Shown here: positions 17,706 through 23,590 of the stretch, in pieces
Layout of the letters: every line of letters begins with the position of its first letter
Position numbering within the stretch: position 1 is the first letter of the stretch
NCBI GenBank assembly: GCA_964440795.1
Contig: CAYTTQ010000026.1
Location: 1 to 31,448, forward strand
Direction: 5' to 3'
Source of the DNA: C00003060 sp964440795
GTDB lineage: Bacteria > Desulfobacterota > Desulfobacteria > Desulfobacterales > C00003060
DNA length: 31,448 nt
Notes under the pieces: model-generated
What the model saw: the letters and a program-made list of their open reading frames with translations, nothing else
Told to the model about the DNA's origin: nothing
Databases searched by the model: none
Made by a program: the position numbers and the translations under genes

Positions 17706-17861
17706 AAAAAAAGAAACGCCCCTTCGATTAGGGCGATCAAAAGGGCGTTTGGCGTATATGCCATCAAAAGGAGCCGGTCGGCGGTGAAAAACGGTGCGTT
17801 AGATGGCCTCTTTCAATTTCTTTTTTCCTGGTAGATGAGCCCCCTCGTTTAGTCTCCGACC
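17706..17861 (-). ncRNA. Candidate small RNA between metG and the minD-like gene
   Basis: On the minus strand a promoter-like pair (TTGACA, 17 bases, TAATAA; 17862-17890) is followed by about 150 bases without a gene and then a strong hairpin with a T-rich tail (17714-17750). The 5' GGTCGG can pair with CCGACC about 85 bases later, enclosing a purine-rich loop. I recognise no known RNA family. The alternative is that the hairpin simply ends the minD-like transcript and the promoter match is chance. Confidence 0.35.
17714..17750 (-). terminator. Rho-independent terminator, minus strand
   Basis: The inverted repeat AAACGCCC (17714-17721) and GGGCGTTT (17743-17750) encloses an inner CGCCC/GGGCG pairing. 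On the minus strand it is followed by TTTCTTTTTTT. It would end either the GGDEF/minD-like transcript or the candidate small RNA. It lacks a T-tract on the plus strand, so it is not a good terminator for metG. Confidence 0.75.
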
Positions 17862-17890
17862 TTATTAAACAGCAGGGTCACAAATGTCAA
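17862..17890 (-). promoter_or_regulatory. Candidate promoter of the small RNA
   Basis: Minus-strand TTGACA (17885-17890), a 17-base spacer and TAATAA (17862-17867). No coding gene follows before the terminator at 17714-17750. Confidence 0.4.
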
Positions 17891-17939
17891 GAAAATACGT
17901 CGTCAAGCTCTCCCCTGTGAAAGCCGTTATCACCCATTC

Positions 17940-17967
17940 TGTGAAGTTATTTTTGCGCGAACCCCTA
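17940..17967 (+). repeat. Dispersed repeat family A, copy 3
   Basis: TGTGAAGTTATTTTTGCG followed by CGAACCCCTAG. It contains the minus-strand stop codon (TAG, 17965-17967) of the minD-like gene, so the element abuts and supplies the end of that gene. Confidence 0.8.
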
Positions 17968-18732
17968 GTTTTTCCAATCACCGATGGCCTGAGCGATGCT
18001 TCGGCAATTAAGACCGACTGGGCACTCCGGTGCATCTAGCACCAGGACCCGTTGATTTACCACGGACCGGGGGACTGTGTCATCCCTAACGATGTGGCCA
18101 AGGTAATGCAAAGGCAGACTCAAGAAATTCTTGCAGACGCCGTCCATGTGTTCAAACAATCGGTGCGCTTCGTTTGCATCTGCCACCGAGTTGATGACGA
18201 TGCCGAAAGATTTTGCTTGAAAACGTTGGTGCATGACCTTGATGACCGCATAGGCGTCGGTCATGCTGGTAGGCTCTTTGTTAAGGACGATCACGTTCTT
18301 GGGGGCAAAGAGGTTGAATTGGAGTACGACTTCCGAGATGCCGGCGCCGGTGTCGAGCAATATTTCATCATATTCCGAGATAATGGTATTGATGGTTGCC
18401 TTGATGGTTTGGAGTTTTTCATACATCAGTTGACCCATTTCTTTTACGCCGGAGCTGGCGGGCAGGAGATCGAAGCCGGCCCCGGTGGCAACAATGACAT
18501 CCCTGATGTCACGCCCGTCGAAGATGACGTCCTGAAGGGTGAGATCGGGGGCGACGCCGAGAAGAATGTCCATGTTGGCAAGTCCGAGGTCACAATCAAC
18601 CACCAGAACTTTTTTTCCCGCACTGACAAAGCAGGATGCCAGATTGGCCGTAAGAAATGTTTTGCCGACCCCGCCTTTTCCACTGGCAACGGCGGTGAGA
18701 GAAGTTCCTGTGGTGCCTAAGTGACTATTCAT
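17965..18732 (-). CDS. MinD/ParA-family ATPase (FlhG-like)
   Basis: A 255-aa deviant Walker-A ATPase. The P-loop GKGGVGKT lies at 18-25 with the signature Lys19. The switch I region VVDCDLGLANMDILLG is at 45-59, and Walker B DEILLDTGAGI is near 121. Such proteins position cell structures such as division rings, flagella or chemoreceptors. I cannot separate MinD from FlhG. There is no DQAxxLR activation helix at the N-terminus, and the C-terminus is short with no clear amphipathic membrane helix, ending near CPVGLNCRSIAQAIGDW. No minC, minE, flhF or flagellar gene is nearby. The ATG at 18732 overlaps the GGDEF gene's stop by eight bases (ATGAATAG), so they are co-translated. Confidence 0.88.
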   Translation of the reverse strand: MNSHLGTTGTSLTAVASGKGGVGKTFLTANLASCFVSAGKKVLVVDCDLGLANMDILLGVAPDLTLQDVIFDGRDIRDVIVATGAGFDLLPASSGVKEMGQLMYEKLQTIKATINTIISEYDEILLDTGAGISEVVLQFNLFAPKNVIVLNKEPTSMTDAYAVIKVMHQRFQAKSFGIVINSVADANEAHRLFEHMDGVCKNFLSLPLHYLGHIVRDDTVPRSVVNQRVLVLDAPECPVGLNCRSIAQAIGDWKN

Positions 18733-19582
18733 TGTTTCGAGATCCCAGTAAGGCCGTCTTTTCGTCACACGAGACCGATGTCATCGTATCCACGTCGGGT
18801 AGCCGACCTTCATAGCAAATGCCGTCCTTTCCTCTGTCCTTTGCTCTGTACAAGGCTTTGTCGGCCGAACGGACGAATTGGTTCATGTCGAACTCGCCGG
18901 ACCGTTCCGGTTCGTATTCGGCGACGCCGATACTTACCGAGAAGTGTTTCTCCAATTCAGGGGAGAAAGTAGAAACCGCGGCATTCAGGCGTTCCGCGAT
19001 ACGTACGGCATCCGACAGGTCTGTAGCTGGCATAATTACCGCAAATTCGTCTCCGCCGTAGCGACACATAATATCCGTGGGCCGAAGTTTTTTTGCCAGT
19101 GCCTGAGATACCTGCATCAAAAAGGTGTTTCCCCTGTCGTGGCCGAGGGTGTCGTTTATCTGTTTGAAATCGTCCAGATCGATCATGATGAGGGCGCACG
19201 CTTGGCCGGTGCGCATGGTTCTGGCCATTTCTATGTCGAGTTGTCGGGCGAAAAATCGGTAATTGTAGAGTCCTGTGAGTTCGTCGGTTAGACTCAACGA
19301 GCGTAAATGTCGGTTTTCTTTTTCCAGATCGGCCAGCTTGGCTGTCAGGTCGTCGGGGTCGGTGAGAACCAGATCGCTTGCCGCCCTCAAGGCTGCTTTT
19401 TCCCGTTCCGAAAGGCTGTCGGCGAAAAGAATGAATAACTCGCCGTGTGGGTCGGTTCCACCTTGCTTCCATGCTTTCACCCCTCCCGCCTTTTCCAGTA
19501 CGGAAAGCACATCGGAATCGAGCTGACCGTCCTTGGATCGAGCTAACGGATAGACTGCTTTGTAGGAGTGGGTTTTAGGCAC
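18725..19582 (-). CDS. Diguanylate cyclase (GGDEF domain)
   Basis: This 285-aa enzyme would make cyclic di-GMP. The catalytic GGDEF is intact at 176-180 (CRYGGDEF). An allosteric I-site RPTD at 167-170 has the correct five-residue spacing, so product inhibition is expected. DLDDFKQINDTLGHDRGN at 135-152 fits the nucleotide- and metal-binding part. The N-terminal 75 residues form a small unrecognised domain, followed by a short coiled coil (about 78-97). There is no membrane segment, so it is probably cytosolic. The start is GTG, with an imperfect AGGAA upstream. The downstream MinD-like gene overlaps it by eight bases. Confidence 0.92.
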   Translation of the reverse strand: MPKTHSYKAVYPLARSKDGQLDSDVLSVLEKAGGVKAWKQGGTDPHGELFILFADSLSEREKAALRAASDLVLTDPDDLTAKLADLEKENRHLRSLSLTDELTGLYNYRFFARQLDIEMARTMRTGQACALIMIDLDDFKQINDTLGHDRGNTFLMQVSQALAKKLRPTDIMCRYGGDEFAVIMPATDLSDAVRIAERLNAAVSTFSPELEKHFSVSIGVAEYEPERSGEFDMNQFVRSADKALYRAKDRGKDGICYEGRLPDVDTMTSVSCDEKTALLGSRNNE

Positions 19583-19825
19583 CGGTGTCTTATTTCCTGA
19601 TGATCGAGTCGTATCGGGGGTGCAAAACTTGAGAGGTGTTGTTGCAAAGTATGTGCCGTTTTTCCGGGTTGATTCGGTCCCACAGCGGAACCCATTATGC
19701 GGTTATCCAGAATACTCAAGTTTTTGCCAAAGAGCTTTGCAGATAACCGCATTCCATTGTCCTTGCCGGCGGGTTGTGTCGGCTTACTGCCCGAGATGAG
19801 GCAAGCGGGATGGGGACAGAGATTG

Positions 19826-20260
19826 TCAGATACCCAAAACAGTGACGGCTACAGGCCTTTGTCGGGGTTTGTTGTCATGGTTGATGACGACCACCTGTTG
19901 CCACGTTCCCAGTGCCAGGGCGGACGCTCTCACCGGTAGAACGATAGAAGGGCCCAACAACGCCGCTTGGACATGGCTGTGCCCGTTGCCGTCGTGCCAC
20001 GCCATTTCGTGGGCGTAATCGGCCTCAGGAGGTGCAAGCTGCCGAATCGCCCTTTTGAGGTCTTCCACGACCCCCGGTTCATACTCGATGGTGGTAATCG
20101 ATCCCGTCGATCCAATCACCGTGGCGTGCAGTGTGCCTTTTTCTATTTTCGATTTTTGAACAATTGTCGCCAGATCTTTTGTGATATCTCTGATATCGGG
20201 TCCGGTCCTTAGGGGGACCTCTATGTTTTCACAGTAGATGGTTGGTATGGGTGAAGACAT
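19826..20260 (-). CDS. YjbQ-family (UPF0047) protein, paralogue 1
   Basis: A 144-aa member of the YjbQ/UPF0047 family, sometimes named secondary thiamine-phosphate synthase after a weak side activity; the true role is unknown. The family hallmarks are present but diverged: GTLHATVIGSTGSITTIEY at 42-60, a histidine-rich stretch (H84, H89, H94, H96), and LGTWQQVVVINHDNKPR at 117-133. It matches the archaeal-like branch more than the other copy does. GGAG lies upstream of the ATG. It is divergent from the second YjbQ gene, 123 bases apart. Confidence 0.88.
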   Translation of the reverse strand: MSSPIPTIYCENIEVPLRTGPDIRDITKDLATIVQKSKIEKGTLHATVIGSTGSITTIEYEPGVVEDLKRAIRQLAPPEADYAHEMAWHDGNGHSHVQAALLGPSIVLPVRASALALGTWQQVVVINHDNKPRQRPVAVTVLGI

Positions 20261-20325
20261 GGATTTTTCTCCTGCTGCCGCAAGGTTGATGAAGGCGGAA
20301 AAGGCTTTTTACGACGCCGTCAAAG

Positions 20326-20357
20326 TTGATTTTTTACGATTTGATCACTATTGTCAA
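20326..20357. promoter_or_regulatory. Candidate overlapping divergent promoters between the two YjbQ genes
   Basis: On the plus strand TTGATT (20326-20331), a 17-base spacer and TATTGT (20349-20354) point toward the second gene. On the minus strand a perfect TTGACA (20352-20357) points toward the first, with an A-rich -10 region near 20329-20336. The two overlap, so use of one could exclude the other. Confidence 0.35.
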
Positions 20358-20383
20358 ATTAAAAAATAGACGGGAGGTTAATC

Positions 20384-20800
20384 ATGAAAAGCTATCGAAA
20401 AGAACTATGGTTTGATGTTCCCACGCGGCGGGCATTTATCAATATCACCCCGAAGGTGGTGGATGCCTTGAAGGAAAGTGGTATCAAAGAAGGTCTTCTT
20501 TTGTGCAATGCCATGCACATTACGGCATCGGTGTTTATTAACGATGACGAGTCAGGCTTGCACGCCGATTATGATGAATGGCTGGAGCGATTGGCACCTC
20601 ACGAACCCGTATCTCAGTACCGACATAATGTGGGAGAGGACAACGCAGACGCCCATATGAAACGGCAAGTCATGGGGCGGGAAGTCGTCGTAGCCGTAAC
20701 GGACGGCAACCTGGATTTCGGAACGTGGGAACAAATCTTCTATGGGGAGTTCGATGGTCGCAGAAAGAAGCGGGCCCTGATCAAAATTATCGGTGAATAA
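20384..20800 (+). CDS. YjbQ-family (UPF0047) protein, paralogue 2
   Basis: A 138-aa member of the same family, closer to the common bacterial YjbQ. It has NAMHITASVFINDDESG (42-58), then YRHNVGEDNADAHMKRQ (79-95) with likely metal ligands His45, His81 and His91, and the family end LDFGTWEQIFYGEFDGRRKK (110-129). GGAGG precedes the ATG at 20384. Transcribed away from paralogue 1; the pair differ strongly in sequence, so they are old paralogues rather than a recent duplication. The function is unknown; a phosphate-related metal enzyme is possible. Confidence 0.9.
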   Translation: MKSYRKELWFDVPTRRAFINITPKVVDALKESGIKEGLLLCNAMHITASVFINDDESGLHADYDEWLERLAPHEPVSQYRHNVGEDNADAHMKRQVMGREVVVAVTDGNLDFGTWEQIFYGEFDGRRKKRALIKIIGE

Positions 20801-20878
20801 GCCGGTGGTGTTCTTTCCTATGACTTGCCGATTTCACCGGATCTGCTTTATTGGTGGGCACTTGAAGTAGACCTGTAC

Positions 20879-20934
20879 GTCGGCGTGCCCCCGCCGCGCA
20901 TCTCCGGCAACCTCGGCAAGCGGGGGATTTAGGA
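20879..20934 (+). repeat. Dispersed repeat family B, copy 2
   Basis: A 56-base element from GTCGGCGTGCCC through CGCATCTCCGGCAACCTCGG to CAAGCGGGGGATTTAGGA. It is intergenic, in the 280 bases between the YjbQ gene and def, and shows the element free of coding sequence. It matches the holB-tail copy nearly base for base. Confidence 0.85.
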
Positions 20935-21080
20935 AAATCTTGTCAACCGCCGCAGAAGCGGATATATATTTGAAGGGTGGCGTGCGGACCAACTTGGAAA
21001 ACGCCATTTTGGTTCTGAGGATAAAATGATCCACGACGTCTCGGTGGAGGCGTTTTAGTATGTGACGGGTGTGATAGTTC

Positions 21081-21587
21081 ATGGGGCAGAGACGCGTCAT
21101 CACCTATCCGGACCCGGTTTTGCGAAGTCCCGCCGAACCGGTTGCGAATATCGACGGCAAATTGCAAGCACTGATCGACGACATGGCCGACACGATGTAC
21201 AGTGCACCCGGCATCGGGTTGGCAAGCAACCAGGTGGGCGAACCCTGTCAGGTATTCGTGTTTGATGTGTCTCCCAAAGATCAGCCGAGAAACCTCATGG
21301 TGGTGATCAATCCCGAGATTGTGGAAAGTGAGGGGGACCTGGTTACCGAAGAGGGGTGTCTGAGTGTTGTTGATTATGCTGCGGAGGTGAAGAGAGCCCA
21401 CACGATCACGGTAAAAGGTCTGGATAGAGAAGGAAATCCGATTACGATAAGAGAAGAAGGACTGGCCGCGGTGGTTCTACAGCACGAAATCGATCACCTG
21501 AACGGAAAGCTCTTCATCGATCACTTGAGCAAACTAAAACGTGAACTATACAAAAGGAAACTTCGTCGGAAATTGAAAGATAAATAG
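21081..21587 (+). CDS. def: Peptide deformylase
   Basis: Deformylase removes the formyl group from new N-terminal methionines. The protein has 168 aa with all three motifs: GIGLASNQVG at 44-53, EGCLS at 91-95 and QHEIDHLNG at 134-142. The metal ligands are Cys93, His135 and His139, with Glu136 catalytic. A Ser replaces the more common Ala in the first motif, which is tolerated. It stands alone: fmt, the usual partner, does not follow. The stop lies two bases from the end of the convergent YkgJ-type gene. The ribosome-binding site is weak. Confidence 0.96.
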   Translation: MGQRRVITYPDPVLRSPAEPVANIDGKLQALIDDMADTMYSAPGIGLASNQVGEPCQVFVFDVSPKDQPRNLMVVINPEIVESEGDLVTEEGCLSVVDYAAEVKRAHTITVKGLDREGNPITIREEGLAAVVLQHEIDHLNGKLFIDHLSKLKRELYKRKLRRKLKDK

Positions 21588-21589
21588 CC

Positions 21590-22288
21590 TTACCTTTTTG
21601 CCGGTACCAGCCTGAAGTCATCTCCCTCTTGTCTAACTTCCAAGCCGTACATGTGTATGGTCGTGGTCATTGGCCGGCCAAAGAAAAAATCCATGGTTTC
21701 CGGGCTCAGCTTGAGCTTTTCCGGGACAAACGTTCGCACCAGATGGTCATAGTGAAGCAGGTCCAGAATCTGCTCCGCCGCTCCGGTTGCCGCCGGCCCG
21801 TTTAGGGCCTCCACCGCATTGGCCATCGTTTCATAGGCACACCGGCCTTCATGGGCGACGATGACCTTTTGGATGTCTTCTCCGGGTTCCAGAAAGAGGG
21901 TCCTTTGCAAGTAAGGCAAGGTCATTGCCTGCCGCAAAGGGTCGGGATCCCAGCATTTCAGTGCCCGACATTCCACCGGTCTATGGGAATATATCCGGCA
22001 TGCCTTTTCGCTGCTATCGTAAAACCGGCAGGCCCGGATGTCTCGGATGTCTCGGATGTCTTCCCCAACCCCTTTGATTTTGATGATTTCATGGTTGAGG
22101 GGTGCCAGCGTGTCGTCGATGTTCCGAACGACCTCCCCTTTCCTCAAGGTATAAAGATGCCGCTTGTCGATTATTTCCGCCGTCACCAAGGACTGATCCT
22201 CTATATGAAGGGCGGGGCCACCCTTCAAACAGCAGGTGCCACACCGCCGGCATCCGGTTTGGCGAGGATTTTTTGTGCGCTTTGCCAT
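21590..22288 (-). CDS. YkgJ-family cysteine-cluster protein
   Basis: A 232-aa protein of the YkgJ/UPF0153 type, a putative zinc- or iron-binding cysteine cluster of unknown function. The N-terminal cluster CRRCGTCC at 13-20 is followed at about 83-110 by more cysteines (ACRFYDSSEKACRIY, then VECRALKC), giving the usual eight-Cys pattern. The C-terminal half has no motif I know. A 9-base repeat in the gene encodes three IRD/RDI units just before the second cluster. It is convergent with def and downstream of the cold-shock gene, from which a terminator separates it. Confidence 0.85.
   Translation of the reverse strand: MAKRTKNPRQTGCRRCGTCCLKGGPALHIEDQSLVTAEIIDKRHLYTLRKGEVVRNIDDTLAPLNHEIIKIKGVGEDIRDIRDIRACRFYDSSEKACRIYSHRPVECRALKCWDPDPLRQAMTLPYLQRTLFLEPGEDIQKVIVAHEGRCAYETMANAVEALNGPAATGAAEQILDLLHYDHLVRTFVPEKLKLSPETMDFFFGRPMTTTIHMYGLEVRQEGDDFRLVPAKR
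22035..22061 (-). repeat. Three tandem 9-base units inside the YkgJ-type gene
   Basis: CGGATGTCT occurs three times in a row on the plus strand. In the gene's frame it encodes repeated Arg-Asp-Ile, preserving the frame. It is a likely slippage site. Confidence 0.9.
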
Positions 22289-22316
22289 TTACCCCGGCCT
22301 TGAAAGGCATCAAAAA

Positions 22317-22356
22317 ACCAACAACCCCGCCATCGAGGGATGACAGGGTTGTTGGT
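22317..22356 (-). terminator. Rho-independent terminator of the cold-shock gene
   Basis: An 11-base perfect inverted repeat, ACCAACAACCC (22317-22327) and GGGTTGTTGGT (22346-22356), is followed on the minus strand by a T-tract. It lies 21 bases past the stop of the cold-shock gene and before the YkgJ-type gene. Confidence 0.9.
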
Positions 22357-22376
22357 CTTATCGTTGTGGATGGGAA

Positions 22377-22577
22377 CTAGGTCGTCTCGACTTGAACCGC
22401 CTGGGGTCCCTTGTCGCCCTGTTCCACGTCAAAGCGGACGCGTTGGCCTTCGTATAAGGTCTTAAATCCTGTTCCGAGTATAGAGCTATAGTGGACAAAG
22501 ACGTCTTGTCCTTCATCCATGTTGATAAAGCCGTAGCCCTTTTTTTCGTTAAACCACTTTACCGTGCCTTCAGCCAT
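22377..22577 (-). CDS. Cold-shock protein (CspA family)
   Basis: A 66-aa single cold-shock domain that binds single-stranded RNA or DNA and acts as RNA chaperone or antiterminator. RNP1 is KGYGFI at 13-18 and RNP2 is VFVHYS at 26-31. The start MAEGTVKWFNEKKG is typical. GGAGGGTTGGGAG precedes the ATG. The leader runs into the assembly gap, so its promoter is not visible. A strong terminator follows. Which csp paralogue it is cannot be told. Confidence 0.96.
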   Translation of the reverse strand: MAEGTVKWFNEKKGYGFINMDEGQDVFVHYSSILGTGFKTLYEGQRVRFDVEQGDKGPQAVQVETT

Positions 22578-22656
22578 CTCCCAACCCTCCTTTCGAGTAT
22601 TGTTCTTAAATCCGGGCGTTTCAGCCTTTCGGACCCCGCGTTCCGTTGGGGCCTAG

Positions 22657-22756
22657 NNNNNNNNNNNNNNNNNNNNNNNNNNNNNNNNNNNNNNNNNNNN
22701 NNNNNNNNNNNNNNNNNNNNNNNNNNNNNNNNNNNNNNNNNNNNNNNNNNNNNNNN
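22657..22756. other. Assembly gap of 100 N
   Basis: Exactly 100 unknown bases, the conventional placeholder for a scaffold join of unknown length. The missing stretch lies in the leader region of the cold-shock gene, so a further gene or RNA could be hidden. Linkage between the two sides rests on scaffolding only. Confidence 0.98.
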
Positions 22757-22781
22757 AGCAAGGGATATGGATCCGGCGAAC

Positions 22782-22816
22782 AAAAAAAGCCATCAGGGTC
22801 TTTAGACCTTGATGGC
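22782..22816 (-). terminator. Rho-independent terminator of the candidate small RNA
   Basis: GCCATCAGGGTC and GACCTTGATGGC (22789-22816) form a stem with one mismatch and a TTTA loop. On the minus strand it is followed by seven T (22788-22782). Confidence 0.85.
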
Positions 22817-22886
22817 ATCGATTATACTTCGCAATTGTTCCAATCCCTAAACCAACACTGTGTGTTTCTTACAAAAACCCGTCAAT
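22782..22886 (-). ncRNA. Candidate small RNA upstream of the cold-shock gene
   Basis: Minus-strand TTGACA (22917-22922), a 17-base spacer and TTAGAG (22894-22899) are followed by about 105 bases and an excellent terminator (22782-22816). No open frame with a start signal is present. An internal ACACACAGUGU can form a small hairpin. A separate terminator for dsrC lies upstream at 23016-23046, so this unit is isolated. It matches no RNA family I recognise; it does not look like SRP RNA, 6S RNA or a tRNA. Confidence 0.45.
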
Positions 22887-22893
22887 AATTTTC

Positions 22894-22922
22894 CTCTAAC
22901 ACCACCGGCAGACCAATGTCAA
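22894..22922 (-). promoter_or_regulatory. Candidate promoter of the small RNA
   Basis: Perfect -35 TTGACA at 22917-22922 and -10 TTAGAG at 22894-22899 with an ideal 17-base spacer, reading toward the terminator at 22782-22816. Confidence 0.45.
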
Positions 22923-23015
22923 GGAAATTTGAGAGTCAAAAGACCTTTACGTGGAGCTTTCTCTGTCGAGGGCCGTCAAATTCGCAAAAGAAGATCCCTT
23001 GCCAATTTCCTGAAA

Positions 23016-23046
23016 AAAAAGGGCTTTACAGTGTAAAGCCCTTTTT
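23016..23046 (-). terminator. Rho-independent terminator of dsrC, possibly bidirectional
   Basis: AAAAAGGGCTTTACA (23016-23030) and its perfect complement (23032-23046) form a 15-base inverted repeat around one base, with A- and T-tracts on both sides. It lies 44 bases past the dsrC stop. Confidence 0.9.
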
Positions 23047-23089
23047 AAATCAATCTCATACGGCAAACAACCGTTTCCGCCGGTATTGA

Positions 23090-23407
23090 TTACACACATC
23101 CGGTCGGTTTCGGAAGCCCCGCCATCTTGCAAGCGCCTTTCCCCGGTCCTGACGGGAAAAGCTCATAGATGTGTTTCAGTTTGAACCCGGTAACCTTGGA
23201 AAGCACTCGCACCATTGGCGCGATGCCGTTCTTTTCGTAGTAATCGCGTAGAACCTCGATCAGCTTGTGATGCTCATCCGTCAGTTCCTCAATGCCCTCG
23301 ACGCTCTTAACATGTTGTACCCATTCGGGGCAATAGTTCTCGAAGGCATCGATAAACCCATCTTCGTCCACAGTAAACGTTTTTCCTCCAAATTCAACGG
23401 TTCCCAT
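23090..23407 (-). CDS. dsrC: DsrC, sulfur-carrier protein of dissimilatory sulfite reduction
   Basis: DsrC carries the sulfur of sulfite as a trisulfide between its two arm cysteines, linking DsrAB to the membrane complex DsrMKJOP. The protein has 105 aa. The C-terminal arm is intact: Cys93 and Cys104 are separated by ten residues in GKGACKMAGLPKPTGCV, which separates it from TusE, where only the last Cys is kept. The preceding HIYELFPSGPGKG is also typical. It is a single-gene unit with AGGAGG at the start, its own promoter (23489-23517) and a strong terminator, as in most sulfate reducers where dsrC is apart from dsrAB. It is the best metabolic marker in the window. Confidence 0.96.
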   Translation of the reverse strand: MGTVEFGGKTFTVDEDGFIDAFENYCPEWVQHVKSVEGIEELTDEHHKLIEVLRDYYEKNGIAPMVRVLSKVTGFKLKHIYELFPSGPGKGACKMAGLPKPTGCV

Positions 23408-23488
23408 ACGTAACTCCCTCCTTTTTGCTAATGTTTTAAAACTTGTTGTGTATAACCCAGCATCGAATTTACAAGCTTTAGCCGTTGA

Positions 23489-23517
23489 CTATTACATAAA
23501 AAAAAATCGTTTGTCAA
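23489..23517 (-). promoter_or_regulatory. Candidate dsrC promoter
   Basis: Minus-strand TTGACA (23512-23517), a 17-base T-rich spacer and TAATAG (23489-23494). Transcription would start near 23482, giving a leader of about 75 bases. High expression fits the known abundance of dsrC mRNA. Confidence 0.55.
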
Positions 23518-23590
23518 TAACAAAAAGTGGGAGTCCCAGCTGAGCCCGTTTTCCGGATCACGCCGAAAAGGCGGGGAGGCAGGTTTTCTT

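Noticed and set aside
17714..17750. Hairpin after metG as the metG terminator
   Set aside because: The T-tract is on the minus strand only, so it serves the minus-strand transcripts instead.
18052..18720. A 222-codon plus-strand frame opposite the MinD-like gene
   Set aside because: It is antisense to a gene with an intact P-loop and Walker B. No ribosome-binding site or known motif.
22621..22818. Open frames spanning the N gap
   Set aside because: They depend on reading unknown bases, and the visible part covers the small-RNA terminator.
23528..23538. TGGGAGTCCCA as a pyrR terminator
   Set aside because: Only four base pairs are possible with a three-base loop, even though a short T-tract follows on the minus strand.
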